Assembly (NCBI GenBank): GCA_963794385.1
Contig: CAWCDT010000008.1
Location: forward strand, 62,001-126,000
Length of the DNA stretch: 64,000 bases
Direction of reading: 5' to 3'
DNA from: Gaiellasilicea sp963794385
GTDB lineage: Bacteria; Actinomycetota; Thermoleophilia; Gaiellales; Gaiellaceae
Shown here: in pieces, positions 53,904-63,182 of the stretch
Layout: each line of letters starts with the position of its first letter
Numbering within the stretch: the stretch's first letter is position 1
Notes under the pieces: model-generated
What the model saw: only the letters and a program-made list of their open reading frames with translations
Told to the model about the DNA's origin: nothing
The model's database searches: none
Program-made: the position numbers and the translations under genes

Positions 53904-54659
53904 ATGTGCTTCGACACCGACTCGTCGCCGCCGATCCCGGCGATCAAGGGCGCGGCCGTCTCGCACGACGACCTCGTGCTCGAGGCCGGCGACGGCAACC
54001 GGTTCGCCGCATTCGCGGCCACGCCCGACGAGCCGAGCGGCGTGGGGGTCGCGATTCTCCCGGACGTCCGCGGGCTCTACCGCTTCTACGAGGAGCTCGC
54101 GCTCCGCTTCGCCGAGCGCGGCCACACCGCGGTCGCGCTCGACTACTTCGGGCGGACGGCCGGGGTCGAGAAGCGCGGCGACGACTTCGAGTACATGCCG
54201 CACGTCGAGCAGACGACGTCCGATGGGGTGCAGGCCGACACGGGCGCCGCGGTCGCGTGGCTGCGCGAGCACGGCTGCACCTCGGTCTTCACCGTCGGCT
54301 TCTGCTTCGGCGGCAGGAACTCCTGGCTCGCCGCCGCCTCGGGGCACGGGCTTGCTGGCGCGATCGGCTTCTACGGGCGGCCGGGAGCAGGCCGGGACGG
54401 CTCGCCGGGGCCGACCGACCGCGCCGCCGAGCTGGCGGCGCCGATCCTCGCCCTGATGGGCGGCGCCGACGCGGGCATCCCGGTCGAGGTCGTGCGCGAG
54501 TTCGAGGCCGCGCTCGAGGCGGCCGGGGTGGAGCACGAGGTCGTGATCTACGACGGCGCGCCGCATAGCTTCTTCGACCGCAAGTTCGACGAGTTCGCCG
54601 AGGCCTCGGCCGACGCGTGGGACCGCACGCTCGGCTTCGTCGAGCGGCACGCGCGGTAA
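53904..54659 (+). CDS. Dienelactone hydrolase family protein
   Basis: 251 residues, alpha/beta hydrolase. Nucleophile motif GFCFGG (Cys), acid in LALMGGADAGIP and catalytic His in GAPHSFFDR are all in the expected order. ATG at 53904 gives 251 residues; the open frame further upstream lies across the preceding gene. A TATCGT box ends 9 bases before the ATG. It is followed 10 bp later by glgP, but no metabolic link is apparent. Confidence 0.88.
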   Translation: MCFDTDSSPPIPAIKGAAVSHDDLVLEAGDGNRFAAFAATPDEPSGVGVAILPDVRGLYRFYEELALRFAERGHTAVALDYFGRTAGVEKRGDDFEYMPHVEQTTSDGVQADTGAAVAWLREHGCTSVFTVGFCFGGRNSWLAAASGHGLAGAIGFYGRPGAGRDGSPGPTDRAAELAAPILALMGGADAGIPVEVVREFEAALEAAGVEHEVVIYDGAPHSFFDRKFDEFAEASADAWDRTLGFVERHAR

Positions 54660-54669
54660 CCTGCCCGCC

Positions 54670-56367
54670 GTGTCGCACGCGATCGCGGACACGGTCGGCT
54701 GGTGGCAGCGCGCCCACGGGGACGGCGACGACATGCTCGTCGCCTACTTCAGCATGGAGTTCGGGGTCGACGAGTCGCTGCCGATCTACTCCGGCGGGCT
54801 CGGCGTCCTCGCCGGCGATCACCTGAAGGCGGCGGCCGAGCTCGGCGTTCCGCTCGTCGGCGTCGGCCTCCTCTATCGCGGCGGCTACTTCCGGCAGAGT
54901 CTCGACGAGCGGGGCCGCCAGACGGAGGAGTACCAGCCGGTCGACCCGGAGGCGGCCGGGCTCCATCGTGAGCCGGTCTCGATCGAGGTCGAGCTCGCGG
55001 GCGGGACGATCGAGGCGGCCGTCTGGCGCCGCGACGTCGGCTCCGTCCCGCTCTATCTGCTCGAGGTCGACTGGCTCACCGACGCGCTCTACAGCGGCGA
55101 TCGCGAGCACCGGATCCGGCAGGAGCTGCTCCTCGGCGTCGGCGGCGTGCGCGCCCTCGCCGCGCTCGGGATCGAGCCGACCGTCTTCCACCTGAACGAG
55201 GGCCACTCCGTGTTCCTGCAGCTCGAGCGGGCGCGTGCGCTCGTCCGGGGCGGGATGGAGATCGGCGACGCGCTCGAGCACATCCGCCGCTCCTCTGTCT
55301 TCACGACCCACACGCCCGTCCCCGCCGGCAACGAGGTCTTCGACGAGGAGCTCGTCGCCCGGTACGTGGGCGGGCTCGCCGCCGAGGCGGGTCTCGCGAC
55401 GGAGGAGCTCCTCGCGCTCGGGCGGTTCGGCGACGAGGGCGGCTTCGGCCTCACGCCGCTCGCGCTGCGGCTCTCCGCGCAGGCGAACGGCGTCTCGGAC
55501 CTGCACGGTGACGTCGCGCGCGAGATGTGGGGCGAGCTGGGCGAGGACACGCCGATCGGACACGTCACGAACGGCGTCCACCTCGGCACGTGGCTCGACC
55601 CGGACCTGGCCGGCCTGCTGCGCTCCGCCGGCGTCCGTCCCGAAGCGCCGCCCGACGAAGCGAACTGGGCCGCGGCGCGCGAGCTCGATCCGGAAGAGCT
55701 CTGGCGCGTCCACGCGGCGTGCAAGGCGCGTCTCGCCGAGCGGGCGGGATTCGACTCGGAGCGGCTGACGATCGGTTTCGCCCGCCGCTTCGCGACGTAC
55801 AAGCGGGCCGGGCTTGTCTACACGGACCTCGAACGCCTCCTGGCGCTGCCGGTTCAGCTCGTCGTCGCCGGCAAGGCTCACCCTGCCGACGATCCCGGGA
55901 AGGACGTGATGCAGCAGATCGTCGAGCTCTCGCGCGACCCGCGCGTCGAGGGCCGGATCGTCTTTCTCGAGAACTACGACATCGGTCTCGCCCGCACGAT
56001 CCTCCCCGGCTGCGACGTGTGGCTGAACACGCCCCGCCGGCCGCTCGAGGCGTCGGGCACGAGCGGGATGAAGGCGGCGGTCAACGGCGTCCTCAACCTC
56101 TCGGTGCTCGACGGCTGGTGGGCCGAGGGCTACTCGCCCGAGGTCGGCTGGGCGATCGACGGCGTCTCCGACGAGGCGGACATGGAGCAGCTGTACCGCC
56201 TGCTGGAGCGCGACGTCGTCCCGACGTTCCTCGACCGGCGCGGCCGCTGGATCGAGATGATGAAGGCCTCGATCGCCGAGCTTGCGCCGCGATTCTCGAT
56301 GCAGCGTGCCGTGATCGAGTACGTCGAGGACTACTACCTGCCCGCGCACGCATCCGCCCGTCGCTGA
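54670..56367 (+). CDS. glgP: Alpha-glucan (glycogen/maltodextrin) phosphorylase, short form
   Basis: GT35 enzyme, 565 residues, releasing glucose-1-P from glucan ends. It is the shorter bacterial/archaeal type (SMEFGVDESLPIYSGGLGVLAGDHLKAA; VFTTHTPVPAGNE; GHVTNGVH). The PLP lysine region is EASGTSGMKAAVNG. GTG start at 54670 stands 7 bases after TAACCT. Complements GlgX/MalQ in glucan breakdown though it is 30 kb away from them. Confidence 0.94.
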   Translation: MSHAIADTVGWWQRAHGDGDDMLVAYFSMEFGVDESLPIYSGGLGVLAGDHLKAAAELGVPLVGVGLLYRGGYFRQSLDERGRQTEEYQPVDPEAAGLHREPVSIEVELAGGTIEAAVWRRDVGSVPLYLLEVDWLTDALYSGDREHRIRQELLLGVGGVRALAALGIEPTVFHLNEGHSVFLQLERARALVRGGMEIGDALEHIRRSSVFTTHTPVPAGNEVFDEELVARYVGGLAAEAGLATEELLALGRFGDEGGFGLTPLALRLSAQANGVSDLHGDVAREMWGELGEDTPIGHVTNGVHLGTWLDPDLAGLLRSAGVRPEAPPDEANWAAARELDPEELWRVHAACKARLAERAGFDSERLTIGFARRFATYKRAGLVYTDLERLLALPVQLVVAGKAHPADDPGKDVMQQIVELSRDPRVEGRIVFLENYDIGLARTILPGCDVWLNTPRRPLEASGTSGMKAAVNGVLNLSVLDGWWAEGYSPEVGWAIDGVSDEADMEQLYRLLERDVVPTFLDRRGRWIEMMKASIAELAPRFSMQRAVIEYVEDYYLPAHASARR

Positions 56368-56384
56368 GCGGGTAGTCCCAGCCC

Positions 56385-58064
56385 ATGGCCGCCGATCTGA
56401 CCGAGCCGCTCGCGCGGCTCCGTGACGACCTTCGCGCGGTCCGGCTCGAGCTCGACGTCCTCGGCGCCGAGGAGGCGCGGCACGCGCGGGACGACCTCGT
56501 CGCGCAGGTGGACGACTATCTGCTGCCGCGCCTGCGCCAGATGGACGCGCCCGCGCTGATCGTCGTCGGCGGGTCGACCGGCGCCGGCAAGTCGACGCTC
56601 GTCAACAGCCTCGTCGGCTCGGTCGTCAGCCCCGCCGGGGTGCTGCGGCCGACGACGCGTGCTCCCGTGCTCGCCTGCCATCCAGACGACGTGCGCTGGT
56701 TCGAGGGCGACCGCGTGCTGCCCGGGCTGCCCCGCGTGACCGGCGGGCCCGGCGGCGCGGGGACGCTCCAGCTCGTACCGACCGCCGCGCTCCCGGAGGG
56801 GCTCGCGCTCCTCGACTCGCCGGACATCGACTCTGTGCTCGCCGAGAACCGAGCGCTCGCGAACCAGTTGCTTGCCGCCGCCGACGGCTGGCTCTTCGTC
56901 ACCACCGCGGCCCGCTACGCCGACGCGGTGCCGTGGGAGTTCCTGCGCTCGGCGCGAGAGCGCGGGACTGCGGTCTCGATCGCGCTCAATCGCGTGCCCG
57001 CGGACGCCGACCGCGAGGTGCCCGCGCACCTGCGGCAGATGCTCGCCGACGAGCGGCTGGGCGACGCCGAGGTGCTCGTCGTCCCCGAGGTCTCGCTCGA
57101 GGGCGAGCTCCTCCCCGGGGACGCGCTCTGGCCCGTCCGTGCCTGGCTCGACGGCCTCGCGGCGGACGCTCAGGCGCGGGCGGCGCTCGTGCGCAGGACG
57201 CTGCGCGGCGCGCTGGCGAGCCTCCCGGTCCGGGCCGCGGTCGTCGAGCGGGCCGCGGTCGACCAGCTCTCGGCGGCCGCGGAGCTGCGCGCGGAGGCCG
57301 ACGCGGCCTACGCGGAGGCGCTGCGCGAGGTCGAGGCCGCGCTGCGCAGCGGCTCGCTCCTGCGCGGCGAGGTGCTGGCGCGGTGGCACGAGGTCGTCGG
57401 CACAGGCGACGTGATGCGCGCGCTCGAGACGCGTGTCGGCTGGCTCCGCGACCGGCTCAAGAGCATCGTCACGGGCGCGCCCGCCGCGGACGCAGAGCTC
57501 AAGGTGACCGTCGAGCATCGCGTCGAGGCCGTCGTCCGGACCGCCGCCGAGCGGGCCGCCGAGCGCACGGCCCGTGCGTGGCGTGAGCGCATTCCCGGCC
57601 GGGCGCTCATCGAGCGTGCGCCCGAGCTCGAGCGCGCGTCGCCGGAGCTCGACGCCGCCGCCGAGGAGGAAGTGCGGGCCTGGCAGGGCGTCGTCTTCGA
57701 CCTCGTTCGCGAGGAAGGCGCCTCGAAGCGCGCGACCGCGCGCCTGGCTTCGCTCGGCGTCAACGGCGCCGGGCTGACCGTCATGCTCGCGGTGTTCGCG
57801 CAGACGGGCGGCCTGACGGGCACCGAGGTCATCGTTGCGGGCGGGACGTCGGCGGTCGGCCAGAAGGTGCTCGAGGCGATCTTCGGCGACCAGGCCGTCC
57901 GCACGCTTGCGTCGCGGGCCCGCGAGGATCTGATCGATCGGGTCGACAAGCTCCTGCGTGCGGATGCGAAACGGTTCGACGAGTTGCTCGACGCATCCGC
58001 ACCCGAGGCGGACAGCTTCGCGCGGCTGCACACGGCCGTCGACGCCATCCGCAGGGCAGCGTGA
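56385..58064 (+). CDS. Dynamin-like GTPase, first of pair
   Basis: 559 residues. G1 motif GGSTGAGKST (about 62-71), G3 LLDSPDIDS, likely G4 in ALNRVPAD. A long helical stalk follows, with a hydrophobic segment near 470-500 (GLTVMLAVFAQTGGLTGTEVIVAGG) that may insert in the membrane. Paired, overlapping genes of this kind are found across actinobacteria; the Streptomyces DynA/DynB pair stabilises division rings, but whether these are the orthologues is not known. Overlaps the next GTPase (GTGA). Confidence 0.85.
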   Translation: MAADLTEPLARLRDDLRAVRLELDVLGAEEARHARDDLVAQVDDYLLPRLRQMDAPALIVVGGSTGAGKSTLVNSLVGSVVSPAGVLRPTTRAPVLACHPDDVRWFEGDRVLPGLPRVTGGPGGAGTLQLVPTAALPEGLALLDSPDIDSVLAENRALANQLLAAADGWLFVTTAARYADAVPWEFLRSARERGTAVSIALNRVPADADREVPAHLRQMLADERLGDAEVLVVPEVSLEGELLPGDALWPVRAWLDGLAADAQARAALVRRTLRGALASLPVRAAVVERAAVDQLSAAAELRAEADAAYAEALREVEAALRSGSLLRGEVLARWHEVVGTGDVMRALETRVGWLRDRLKSIVTGAPAADAELKVTVEHRVEAVVRTAAERAAERTARAWRERIPGRALIERAPELERASPELDAAAEEEVRAWQGVVFDLVREEGASKRATARLASLGVNGAGLTVMLAVFAQTGGLTGTEVIVAGGTSAVGQKVLEAIFGDQAVRTLASRAREDLIDRVDKLLRADAKRFDELLDASAPEADSFARLHTAVDAIRRAA

Positions 58065-59623
58065 GCAAGAAGCTCGACGACCGGCTCACCGCGCTCCGCG
58101 AGGCGGCCGATCTGGCCGAGGGGCGGCTGGACGACGCCGACGTCGAGGCGGCGCGCGCCGTCGTGGCGAAGGCCGGAGCCAGGCTCGGGCTCGGCCTCGA
58201 GTCGACCGTCGTCGCGCTCGCCGGCCCCACCGGCGTCGGCAAGTCGCAGCTCTTCAATGTGCTCACCGGCACCGAGCTCGCGGCGGTCGGACGTCGGCGT
58301 CCGACGACCTCGGCCGGTCAGGCTGCGGTCTGGGCCGGCAGCGCGGACGCCCTCCTCGACTGGCTCGAGATCAAGCGGCGTCACCATGTCGACGCGGACG
58401 GGCTGGGCGGGCTCGTCCTGCTCGATCTCCCCGACTTCGACTCCGTCGAGACGTCGCATCGCGTCGAGGCGGAGCGCGTCGTCGCGCTCGCCGATCTCGT
58501 CCTCTGGATCGTCGAGCCGCAGAAGTACGCCGACGCCTCGCTCCACGACCGCTATCTGCGGCCGCTGGCCTCGCATGCGGCCGCGATGGCGATCGTGCTC
58601 AATCAGGCCGACCTGCTGGCCCCGGCCGACGTGGCGGCGTGGCGCAAGGACATGGAGCGATTGCTTGCCGAGGACGGCGTGCCCAAGCTCCCCCTCGCCG
58701 TCGTCTCGGCGCGCACGGGGGACGGGATTCCCGAGTTGCGCCGGATGCTCTCGGAGCGGGTCGCCGCCCGCGACGCGGCGGTCGCGCGTCTCGGCGCCGA
58801 CCTCGACGACGCGCTCCAGCCGCTCGCGGCGGGCTGCGAGGGAAAGGCCGCCGGCGTCCGGGGTGACGACCGGAACCGGCTGCTGGTCGCGCTCGAGGAG
58901 GCGGCGAGCGTCCCGACGGTCGTGCGTGCGGTCGGCGACGCGCATCGACGCCGCGGCACCCTCGCGACCGGCTGGCCCTTCGTGCGCTGGCTCCGCCGCT
59001 TCCGGCCCGACCCGCTGAAGCGGCTGCGGCTGCCCGAGACCCCGCAGCCTCACGTGCGGACGTCGATGCCGCCGCCGACGGACGTCCAGAGGGCGCAGGT
59101 GGAGAGCGCGGCACGGCGGCTCGCCGACGGCGCCTCCGAAGGGCTGCCTCGGCCCTGGCCGCGGCTCGCCCGTGAGGCCGCGACGGCCGCGGACGACCGG
59201 GTCGCCGACCGCCTCGACCGGGCCGTCTCCTCGGCCGACCTGAGTGTCACCGTGCCGTGGTGGTGGAGACCCATCGGCTGGCTCCAGGGCGTGCTCGCGC
59301 TCGCGGTGGCTGCGGGCGCCGTCTGGCTCCTCGGGCTCGCCGTGCTCGGCTGGCTGCGCATCGAGGACGTCGTTCCGCTGCCCGAGGTCGAGGGGGTCCC
59401 GATCCCGACCTGGCTCCTCCTGGGCGGTGCGGCCGCCGGGCTCGTGCTCTCCTTCCTCGCACGGCTCGCGAACGGCGTGGGCGCGAACCGCCGGGCCCGG
59501 CGCGCCGGCCGCTCGCTGCGGGAGCAGGTCGAGGCGGTCGCCGAGGAGCTCGTGATCGCCCCGGTCGAACGCGAGCTCGACGCGCACGCGCGGCTCTGCG
59601 CCGCGGTCGCGAACGCGCGCTAG
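58061..59623 (+). CDS. Dynamin-like/YfjP-type GTPase, second of pair
   Basis: 520 residues. G1 AGPTGVGKSQ (about 53-62), G3 LLDLPDFDS, G4 LNQADLL. Two adjacent membrane helices near 395-450 (VLALAVAAGAVWLLGLAVLG and WLLLGGAAAGLVLSFLA) separate the GTPase from a helical tail. GTG start at 58061 overlaps the previous stop. The two proteins probably form a hetero-oligomer at the membrane. Confidence 0.85.
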   Translation: MSKKLDDRLTALREAADLAEGRLDDADVEAARAVVAKAGARLGLGLESTVVALAGPTGVGKSQLFNVLTGTELAAVGRRRPTTSAGQAAVWAGSADALLDWLEIKRRHHVDADGLGGLVLLDLPDFDSVETSHRVEAERVVALADLVLWIVEPQKYADASLHDRYLRPLASHAAAMAIVLNQADLLAPADVAAWRKDMERLLAEDGVPKLPLAVVSARTGDGIPELRRMLSERVAARDAAVARLGADLDDALQPLAAGCEGKAAGVRGDDRNRLLVALEEAASVPTVVRAVGDAHRRRGTLATGWPFVRWLRRFRPDPLKRLRLPETPQPHVRTSMPPPTDVQRAQVESAARRLADGASEGLPRPWPRLAREAATAADDRVADRLDRAVSSADLSVTVPWWWRPIGWLQGVLALAVAAGAVWLLGLAVLGWLRIEDVVPLPEVEGVPIPTWLLLGGAAAGLVLSFLARLANGVGANRRARRAGRSLREQVEAVAEELVIAPVERELDAHARLCAAVANAR

Positions 59624-59655
59624 AAGCGGGCCCTGGACCGCGGTACCATCGTCGC

Positions 59656-60215
59656 GTGCGCGGAAGCCTGACCTGGGCGCTGACCCTGCCACTCCTGCCG
59701 ATCGGCGTGCTCGCCGGGCACGCCGTCGGATACGAGCTGGCCGGGGCGGGGGCGCAGGCGCCGCACGGCTACCTCGGGTATGCGCCGCTCTTCCTCGCCG
59801 TCTGCACCGCGCTCGTGCTGGCGGGGTTCGTCGCGCGGATCGTCCGCGTCGAACGCGGTCTTCCGTCGGGACCTGCTCCGGCGTGGATCTTCGCCGCGTT
59901 GCCGCCGCTCGCCTTCCTCGCGCAGGAGTACCTCGAGCGACTGGTCCAGGAAGGGCAGCGTCGGCTGGGCGACGGCGTTCCAGCCCGCGGTGCTGCTCGG
60001 CCTCTACGCGCAGGTTCCGTTCGCGCTCCTCCTGTTCCTCGTCGCCCGCGCGCTCGCGTCGCTCGCCGACGTCGTCGCGCGCGTGATCGGCTCTGAAGCT
60101 CGCCGGCTCCTTCGGCGTCGTGCCCCTGCTCGCCCCCGTCTCCGCGCTGCTCCTGCCTGCGAGCTGCGTCGCCGGACGTGGCTACGGCGAGCGCGGGCCG
60201 CCGCTCGCTCGCTGA
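59656..60215 (+). CDS. Small integral membrane protein, two frame breaks
   Basis: About 185 residues after repair, five or so membrane helices (LTWALTLPLLPIGVLAGHAVG; YAPLFLAVCTALVLAGFV; then LLFLVARALASLADVVARVIG and VVPLLAPVSALLLPASCVAG). Frames break at 59956 (extra A) and 60092 (extra T); deleting each joins the parts. GTG at 59656 stands 5 bases after TACCAT. No family recognised. It sits 28 bp upstream of the CopC-CopD gene, so a role in the same copper system is suggested by position only. Confidence 0.62.
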
Positions 60216-60243
60216 CCTCGTAGCGCGAGCGAAAGAAGGAGCA

Positions 60244-61890
60244 ATGGTCCGACCCGCAGGGCGCGCGTGCGCCCGTCGCGGGGCTCTCGCGGTCGCCGCA
60301 CTCGCTGCGGTGTTCGCTTTGGCACCCGCGGCCGGCGCTCACGCGACGCTGACGACAACAGAACCGGCGAACGACGCGGTCCTCGAGCAGGCGCCGCGGC
60401 AGGTCGTCCTGCATTTCGACGAGCCCGTCGAGAGCTCGTTCGGCAGCGTGCGCGTGTACGACTCCCAGGCGCGGCGCGTCGATCGTGGCAGCGTCGATCG
60501 GCCGGACGAGCGGACGATCAGCGCGTCGCTGGACGGTCGCCTCGCCCGCGGCACGTACACGGTGACGTGGCGGGCGACCTCGGCCGACTCGCATCCGGTG
60601 TCCGGCGCGTTCGTCTTCCACGTCGAGGCGCCGGGTGCGAACCCGTCGGGGATCGCCGCGCAGGTGCTCGGCGACGGGACGCCGCGGACCGTGAGCGTGC
60701 TCTTCACGTCGGTGCGCTTCCTCGACTTCGTCGCGCTCTTTCTGGTTGTCGGTGGCGCAGTCGCTCTCGCGGTGATCCTGCGCGGGCCGCAGCCGCTGCT
60801 CCGGCGGGCGCTCGCCGCGGCGGGCGTCGTACTCGCGGTCACGGCGCTCGTCGGGATCGTCCTCCAGGGGGCGGCCGCGGGCGGTTTCGGCCTCGGCGAG
60901 GCGGCGAGCTGGGACAGCGTTCGGGCGGTCATCGAGACGCGCTTCGGCCGGGCCTGGCTCGCGCAGGCGCTGCTCGGTCTCGTCGTCGCCGTGCTCGCCC
61001 TGAGCCGTCTGCCGGCGGTCGTGCTGCTCCTTCCCGCGGCGTTGCTCGTGCCGACACCGTCGCTCTCGGGCCACGCCCGGGTCAGCGGCGGGCTCTGGCT
61101 CGTCTCCGACGTCGTCCACGTCGCCGCCGGCGCCGTCTGGACCGGTGGTCTCGCGTTCCTCGCCGTCGCGCTCGCAGCCGCAGGCAACCGGCGCTGGTCG
61201 CTCGCGGCCGACGCGGTGCCGCGCTTCTCACGCGTCGCCGTCTGGTCCGTGGCCGCGCTGCTCACGGCGGGCATCGTGAACGGGTACGAGCAGCTGGGCG
61301 CGTGGCGCGGCCTCTGGGACACGACGTACGGATTGCTCCTGTTGACGAAAGTCGCGCTCGTCCTGCCGCTGCTCGCGCTCGGCGCCTACAACAACCGCCG
61401 GGCGGTGCCGAGGCTGCGCGCGGGCATCGCATCGGCGGCAGAGCGGGGGCGGTTCGCCAGGATGGTCGCGGCCGAGCTCGCGCTCGTGCTCGTCGTCGTC
61501 GGCGTGACCGCGGTACTGGTGACCGAGCCGCCGGCTCGGGCCAGCGTCGCCCCGCGGGGCCCGTACGCCGAGGTCGTCCCCTTCGGCGGGCTCGAGCTGA
61601 ACCTCGTCGTCGACCCCGCGGTCGCCGGCGCGAACACCGTCCACTTCTACCTCTCCGAACCTTCCGGGCAGCCGGCGAACGTCGACGAGCTCAGGCTCTC
61701 GGCCTCGCTCGCAAGCCGTCAGGTCGGGCCGCTTCGCTTCACGGCCCGCCGGCTCGCGCCCGGCCACTACTCCGTGCCGGGCGCACAGCTCGCACTCGCC
61801 GGCGACTGGCAGCTTCGCGTCGAGGGCCGGCGCGGCGAGTTCGAGGCGCTCGACGCGACTGTCTCCGTTCCGATCAGAAAGGACAACTGA
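60244..61890 (+). CDS. CopC-CopD fusion protein (copper resistance/uptake)
   Basis: 548 residues. Signal peptide about 1-33, then a CopC domain whose N-terminal His ligand follows the signal (AHATLTTTEPAND) and with HFDEPVE, SADSHPVSG. The middle is a CopD membrane domain with about eight helices (SLSGHARVSGGLWLVSDVVHVAAGAVWTGG, conserved His). The C-terminal about 100 residues form an extracytoplasmic beta domain. Such fusions import or handle periplasmic copper. ATG at 60244 after AAGGAG. Overlaps ycnI by one base (TGATG). Confidence 0.9.
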   Translation: MVRPAGRACARRGALAVAALAAVFALAPAAGAHATLTTTEPANDAVLEQAPRQVVLHFDEPVESSFGSVRVYDSQARRVDRGSVDRPDERTISASLDGRLARGTYTVTWRATSADSHPVSGAFVFHVEAPGANPSGIAAQVLGDGTPRTVSVLFTSVRFLDFVALFLVVGGAVALAVILRGPQPLLRRALAAAGVVLAVTALVGIVLQGAAAGGFGLGEAASWDSVRAVIETRFGRAWLAQALLGLVVAVLALSRLPAVVLLLPAALLVPTPSLSGHARVSGGLWLVSDVVHVAAGAVWTGGLAFLAVALAAAGNRRWSLAADAVPRFSRVAVWSVAALLTAGIVNGYEQLGAWRGLWDTTYGLLLLTKVALVLPLLALGAYNNRRAVPRLRAGIASAAERGRFARMVAAELALVLVVVGVTAVLVTEPPARASVAPRGPYAEVVPFGGLELNLVVDPAVAGANTVHFYLSEPSGQPANVDELRLSASLASRQVGPLRFTARRLAPGHYSVPGAQLALAGDWQLRVEGRRGEFEALDATVSVPIRKDN

Positions 61891-62555
61891 TGAAAGCTCG
61901 TCTTCTGCTCCTCCCGCTCGCGGCGGCTGCTGCGCTCCTGCTCGCCCCCGCAGCCGCCGCGCACGTCACGCTCAACCCGAACGCCGTTCCCAACGACAGC
62001 TTCGCCCGCTTCGCCGTCCGCGTGCCCACCGAGCGCGAGGACGCGGACACGACGAAGGTGACCCTGCAGCTGCCCGAGGGCCTCTTCTTCGTCAGCTTCC
62101 AGCCCAAGCCCGGCTGGACGCGGACGGTGACGATGGAGAAGCTCGACCCGCCGGTCGAGGTCTTCGGCGACATGGTCAGCGAGCGGATCTCGAGCGTCAC
62201 CTGGGAGGGCGGCAAGATCGCGCCCGGCGAGTTCGACGAGTTCGGCATGAGCGCGAAGGTGCCGGATGCTCCCGGCACGCAGCTCGTCTTCCCGGCCGTC
62301 CAGACCTACTCGGGCGGCGAGGTCGTCCGCTGGATCGGGCCCGAGGACGCCGATGAGCCGGCGCCGCGCGTCACGCTCGAGGCGGCGACGGCCGAACCGG
62401 CGGCGGCTCCTGCCACGACGAGCGAGGCCGCCGCGGAAGGAGAAGAGGACGAGGACAGCGAGTGGGTCGCGTACGTCGCGCTTGTGCTGGGCGCGGGCGG
62501 CCTCGTCGCCGGCCTCGCCGCGCTCGGCCTCGGCTTCGCCCGGAGGCGCGCGTGA
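61890..62555 (+). CDS. YcnI-family copper-binding protein
   Basis: 221 residues. Signal peptide about 1-24; the mature N-terminus begins HVTLNPNAVP, giving the His brace-like copper ligand of YcnI (DUF1775). The core domain follows (FFVSFQPKPGWTRTVTMEKL, VTWEGGKIAPGEFDEF), then a Pro/Ala/Glu-rich linker and a C-terminal anchor helix. ycnI next to copC-copD is a common copper-homeostasis arrangement. Overlaps the next gene by 4 bp. Confidence 0.9.
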   Translation: MKARLLLLPLAAAAALLLAPAAAAHVTLNPNAVPNDSFARFAVRVPTEREDADTTKVTLQLPEGLFFVSFQPKPGWTRTVTMEKLDPPVEVFGDMVSERISSVTWEGGKIAPGEFDEFGMSAKVPDAPGTQLVFPAVQTYSGGEVVRWIGPEDADEPAPRVTLEAATAEPAAAPATTSEAAAEGEEDEDSEWVAYVALVLGAGGLVAGLAALGLGFARRRA

Positions 62556-63182
62556 TCCGAGCTCTAGTCCTGGTCGCGGCGCTCGCGGCCGTGCTCAGCC
62601 CCGCCGCCGCCGCTCACGGCGACGGCGGGGCGCTGGGCTTCACCTCTCAGGTGACCGGCCTGCAGCCGGCCACGCCCGGGCTCGAGCTGCGCGTGCTGGA
62701 CGGCGACGACCGGCTCGAGCTCCGGAACAAGAGCGGCGAGGAGGTGGTCGTCCTCGGCTACGACGGCGAGCCGTACCTCCGCTTTGCCGACGGCGGGGTC
62801 TTCCGGAACGAGCGCTCGCCGGCCACGTACCTGAACGACGACCGTTACGGCAACGTTCAGGTGCCCGCCGAAGCGTCCGCGGAGGCAGAGCCGAGCTGGC
62901 GGCGCGTCGCGCAGGCACGAGGTCTACGAGTGGCACGACCACCGCATCCACTGGATGAGCCCGATCCTGCCCCCGAACGTCCGGCGGGCGGAGGACGAGC
63001 CGCATCACGTCTTCGACTGGAAGGTCCCACTCCGGGTCGAGGGCGAGCCGGTCGCGATTGCCGGCAGCCTCGACTACGAGCCGCCGCCGGGGGATGGGTT
63101 CAACCCGCTGCTAGCGGTGCCGCTCGTCCTCGCGGCGCTGGCGGCTGTCGTGCTCTGGTGGAGGCGCCGGCGCGCGGCCTAG
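62552..63182 (+). CDS. Secreted, membrane-anchored protein of the copper operon, one frame break
   Basis: About 209 residues after repair. Signal peptide about 1-21 followed directly by His (AAHGDGG), a beta-rich domain (LELRVLDGDDRLELRNKSGEEVVVLGYDGEPYLRF), a striking His/aromatic cluster (EVYEWHDHRIHWMSP) and a C-terminal helix. The frame breaks at GG 62914-62915; removing one G joins the parts. The mature N-terminal His and the cluster suggest copper binding; family unnamed. GTG start overlaps ycnI; converges on typA with 4 bp overlap. Confidence 0.78.
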
